From positions 434,001-498,000 of the forward strand of contig JACPOI010000020.1 in NCBI GenBank assembly GCA_016185015.1: a stretch of DNA of 64,000 nucleotides, read 5' to 3'. The notes below the pieces were generated by a model that was not told the origin of the DNA, ran no database searches, and saw only the letters and a list, made by a program, of their open reading frames with translations. A program made the translations under genes and the position numbers. This document shows positions 62,644 to 64,000 of this stretch, piece after piece; position 1 is the stretch's first letter, and the number at the start of each line of letters is the position of its first letter. The DNA is from Burkholderiales bacterium (lineage in GTDB: Bacteria; Pseudomonadota; Gammaproteobacteria; Burkholderiales; Burkholderiaceae_C).

Positions 62644-62729
62644 GTTGCCGGTTTCACCAAAACAGGCACTGCGCGCAGCGCAGCATGGCGCGGCACGCGC
62701 CATGGCTGATGCGCGGGGGGCGGTCATGA
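62640..62729 (+). other. Possible 29-codon leader ORF between ftsW and murG
   Basis: An ATG overlaps the ftsW stop (ATGA) and the frame ends in a TGA that overlaps the murG ATG (ATGA again). The basic peptide ([19 protein letters not shown]) has no recognised family. It would carry ribosomes from ftsW to murG across the only sizeable gap seen inside the cluster. It may be chance. Confidence 0.3.
62684..62704 (+). other. Perfect hairpin in the ftsW-murG gap
   Basis: CATGGCGCG and CGCGCCATG close a GCA loop (9-bp stem), followed by no T-run. It ends 21 bases before the murG ATG and could influence murG translation. Confidence 0.5.
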
Positions 62730-63790
62730 CCGAACGTTGTGCATTGGTAATGGCTGGGGGCACGGGAGGTCATATCTTCCCGGGACTGGCTGTGGCCGAA
62801 GCCCTGCGCGAGCGCGGCTGGCGCGTGCACTGGCTGGGCAACCAGAGCGGCATGGAAGGCCGGCTCGTGCCACCGCGCGGTTTCGCTTTCGAGAGCATCG
62901 ATTTCGGCGGAGTGCGCGGCAAGGGTCCGCTCACCCTGGCCTTGCTGCCGCTGCGCCTGCTCAAGGCCTTCTGGCAGAGCATCCAGGTGGTGCGCCGCGT
63001 CAAGCCCGATGTGCTCATCGGCCTGGGCGGTTACATCACCTTCCCGGCCGGCATGATGGGCGTGCTGCTGGGCAAGCCCCTGGTGCTGCACGAGCAGAAC
63101 TCCGTGGCAGGCTTGGCCAACAAGGTGCTGGCCGGCGTGGCCGATCGTGTGTACGCCGCTTTCCCCGGGTCGATGAAAAAGGCGCAGTGGGTGGGCAACC
63201 CCCTGCGCGCAGCCTTCCTGCAGCAGAGCGCGCCGGCGCAGCGTTTTGCCGGCCGCAACGGGCCCTTGCGCCTGCTGGTGGTTGGCGGCAGCCTGGGCGC
63301 GAAGGCCTTGAACGACGTCGTGCCGCGCGCGTTGGCCCTGATCCCCGCAGCGCAGCGCCCGCAGGTCATCCACCAGAGCGGTGCGACGCAGATCGACGCC
63401 CTGCGTGCCAACTACAGCGCCGCGGGCGTGCAGGCCGAACTGACACCCTTCATCGATGACACGGCCCGTGCTTTTGCCGAGGCCGACCTCATCGTCTGCC
63501 GCGCCGGTGCCAGCACCGTGACCGAGATTGCCGCGGTGGGTGCCGCCGCGGTTTTTGTGCCTTTCCCGGCGGCGGTGGACGACCACCAGACCACCAATGC
63601 CCGTTTCCTGGTGGACCAGGGTGCGGGCCTGCTGCTGCCCCAGCAAGACATGACAGCGGAGCGACTGGCCGAGCTGCTGCAGAACACCGACCGCAACACC
63701 CTGCTGCAGTGGGCGCAGCAGGCGCAGAAGCTGGCCAAGACCGAAGCCACCGCACAGGTGGTGGCTGCCTGCGAGGAGCTCGCACGATGA
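62726..63790 (+). CDS. murG: UDP-GlcNAc:lipid I GlcNAc transferase
   Basis: A 354-residue GT-B glycosyltransferase (family 28) converting lipid I to lipid II at the inner face of the membrane. [19 protein letters not shown] (about 9-27) and the second glycine loop [14 protein letters not shown] (about 189-202) are hallmark motifs; [15 protein letters not shown] (about 256) binds UDP-GlcNAc. The frame is open to 62645, but [11 protein letters not shown] matches family starts, and that ATG overlaps the TGA of a short frame from ftsW. The murC ATG overlaps its stop by four bases. Confidence 0.95.
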   Translation: MTERCALVMAGGTGGHIFPGLAVAEALRERGWRVHWLGNQSGMEGRLVPPRGFAFESIDFGGVRGKGPLTLALLPLRLLKAFWQSIQVVRRVKPDVLIGLGGYITFPAGMMGVLLGKPLVLHEQNSVAGLANKVLAGVADRVYAAFPGSMKKAQWVGNPLRAAFLQQSAPAQRFAGRNGPLRLLVVGGSLGAKALNDVVPRALALIPAAQRPQVIHQSGATQIDALRANYSAAGVQAELTPFIDDTARAFAEADLIVCRAGASTVTEIAAVGAAAVFVPFPAAVDDHQTTNARFLVDQGAGLLLPQQDMTAERLAELLQNTDRNTLLQWAQQAQKLAKTEATAQVVAACEELAR

Positions 63791-64000
63791 AACACGCGAT
63801 CAAACACATTCATTTCGTAGGCCTGGGCGGCTCCGGCATGTCCGGCATTGCCGAGGTGCTGCACAACCTGGGTTACACCATCTCGGGTTCGGACCTCAGC
63901 GACAGCGCCACGCTCAAACGCCTGGCCTCGCTGGGTATAAGGACCTGCGTCGGTCACGCCCCGGGCCACATCGAAGGGGCCGATGCCGTGGTCACGTCGA
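63787..64000 (+). CDS. murC: UDP-MurNAc:L-alanine ligase, N-terminal part
   Basis: The first 71 codons only; the gene runs off the right edge. [20 protein letters not shown] (residues 2-21) is the Gly-rich UDP-MurNAc-binding motif of MurC, followed by [21 protein letters not shown] and [11 protein letters not shown]. It adds the first amino acid of the stem peptide. Four-base overlap with murG continues the coupling of the cluster. Confidence 0.93.
   Translation, partial: MKHAIKHIHFVGLGGSGMSGIAEVLHNLGYTISGSDLSDSATLKRLASLGIRTCVGHAPGHIEGADAVVTS

Overview
The window is 64 kb of GC-rich, densely packed chromosome. It very probably comes from a betaproteobacterium of the order Burkholderiales, family Comamonadaceae. 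This is inferred from the beta-type DksA and NhaR proteins, the slmA-argB neighbourhood, a Bug-type solute-binding protein, the division cluster order mraZ-rsmH-ftsL-ftsI-murE-murF-mraY-murD-ftsW-murG-murC, and GC-rich intergenic palindromes of the kind common in that family. I see no tRNA, rRNA, CRISPR array, prophage or intact insertion sequence. Most of the window is ordinary core genome, and I do not see a convincing undescribed multi-gene system.

Layout. 1-1.8 kb: the end of a polysaccharide locus (glycosyltransferase tail, WecA/MraY-like transferase) and an H-NS protein. 1.9-4.4 kb: argB, slmA and a fumarylacetoacetate-hydrolase-family gene ending in a strong terminator. 4.5-14.3 kb: a fatty-acid beta-oxidation operon headed by a TetR regulator with a palindromic operator: acyl-CoA dehydrogenase, a DUF2147 protein, a FadN-type fused hydroxyacyl-CoA dehydrogenase/enoyl-CoA hydratase, thiolase, a frameshifted alpha/beta hydrolase, two thioesterases and a second enoyl-CoA hydratase. 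14.3-16.5 kb: a YciA-type thioesterase divergent from an Atm1-type ABC exporter. 16.6-20.8 kb: a LysR regulator and a glutamate/aspartate ABC transporter (gltI-J-K-L), with a perfect LysR box between them. 20.9-23.7 kb: pyrC, a DUF3025 gene and htpX. 23.8-26.7 kb: a c-di-GMP signalling gene broken in the middle by an insertion scar, so that the sensor and the PAS-GGDEF-EAL part are now separate frames, followed by a small proline-rich exported protein. 26.7-28.6 kb: a FAD oxidoreductase (minus strand) with a tiny coupled ORF after it. 28.7-29.0 kb: RNase P RNA. 29.1-30.6 kb: an Rrf2 regulator lacking cysteine ligands, divergent from nhaR. 30.6-34.7 kb (minus): M48 peptidase, DUF898 protein, a divergent pseudouridine synthase and an MBL-fold hydrolase. 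34.7-36.7 kb: a Bug solute-binding protein, a gene-free 470-bp stretch bounded by a 53-bp perfect inverted repeat, and a carboxymuconolactone-decarboxylase-family gene. 36.8-39.3 kb: dapF-DUF484-xerC. 39.3-41.1 kb: a chemotaxis receptor with a CheR-tether-like tail. 41.2-48.7 kb: rlmI, a COG0523 GTPase, a DksA with a histone-H1-like tail, a STAS protein, and hslV-hslU. 48.7-51.6 kb (minus): a 964-residue HD-GYP sensor protein. 52-64 kb: the dcw cluster, entered through a promoter overlapping four phased MraZ repeats and continuing past the right edge in murC.

How the genes work together. The 4.5-14.3 kb block is a full beta-oxidation cycle with accessory thioesterases, probably derepressed by acyl-CoA. 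The dcw genes are mostly linked by 4-8 bp overlaps, so peptidoglycan precursor synthesis and septal synthesis are translationally coupled; dapF (meso-DAP supply) fits a MurE carrying the DAP-type DNPR motif. Items most worth a second look are the insertion scar at 24.6 kb, the inverted-repeat element at 35.8 kb, the pseudouridine synthase with Glu at the catalytic Asp position, the H1-tailed DksA next to a zinc-type GTPase, and the small ORF and hairpin between ftsW and murG. Function calls rest on motifs read by eye; no database search was run.
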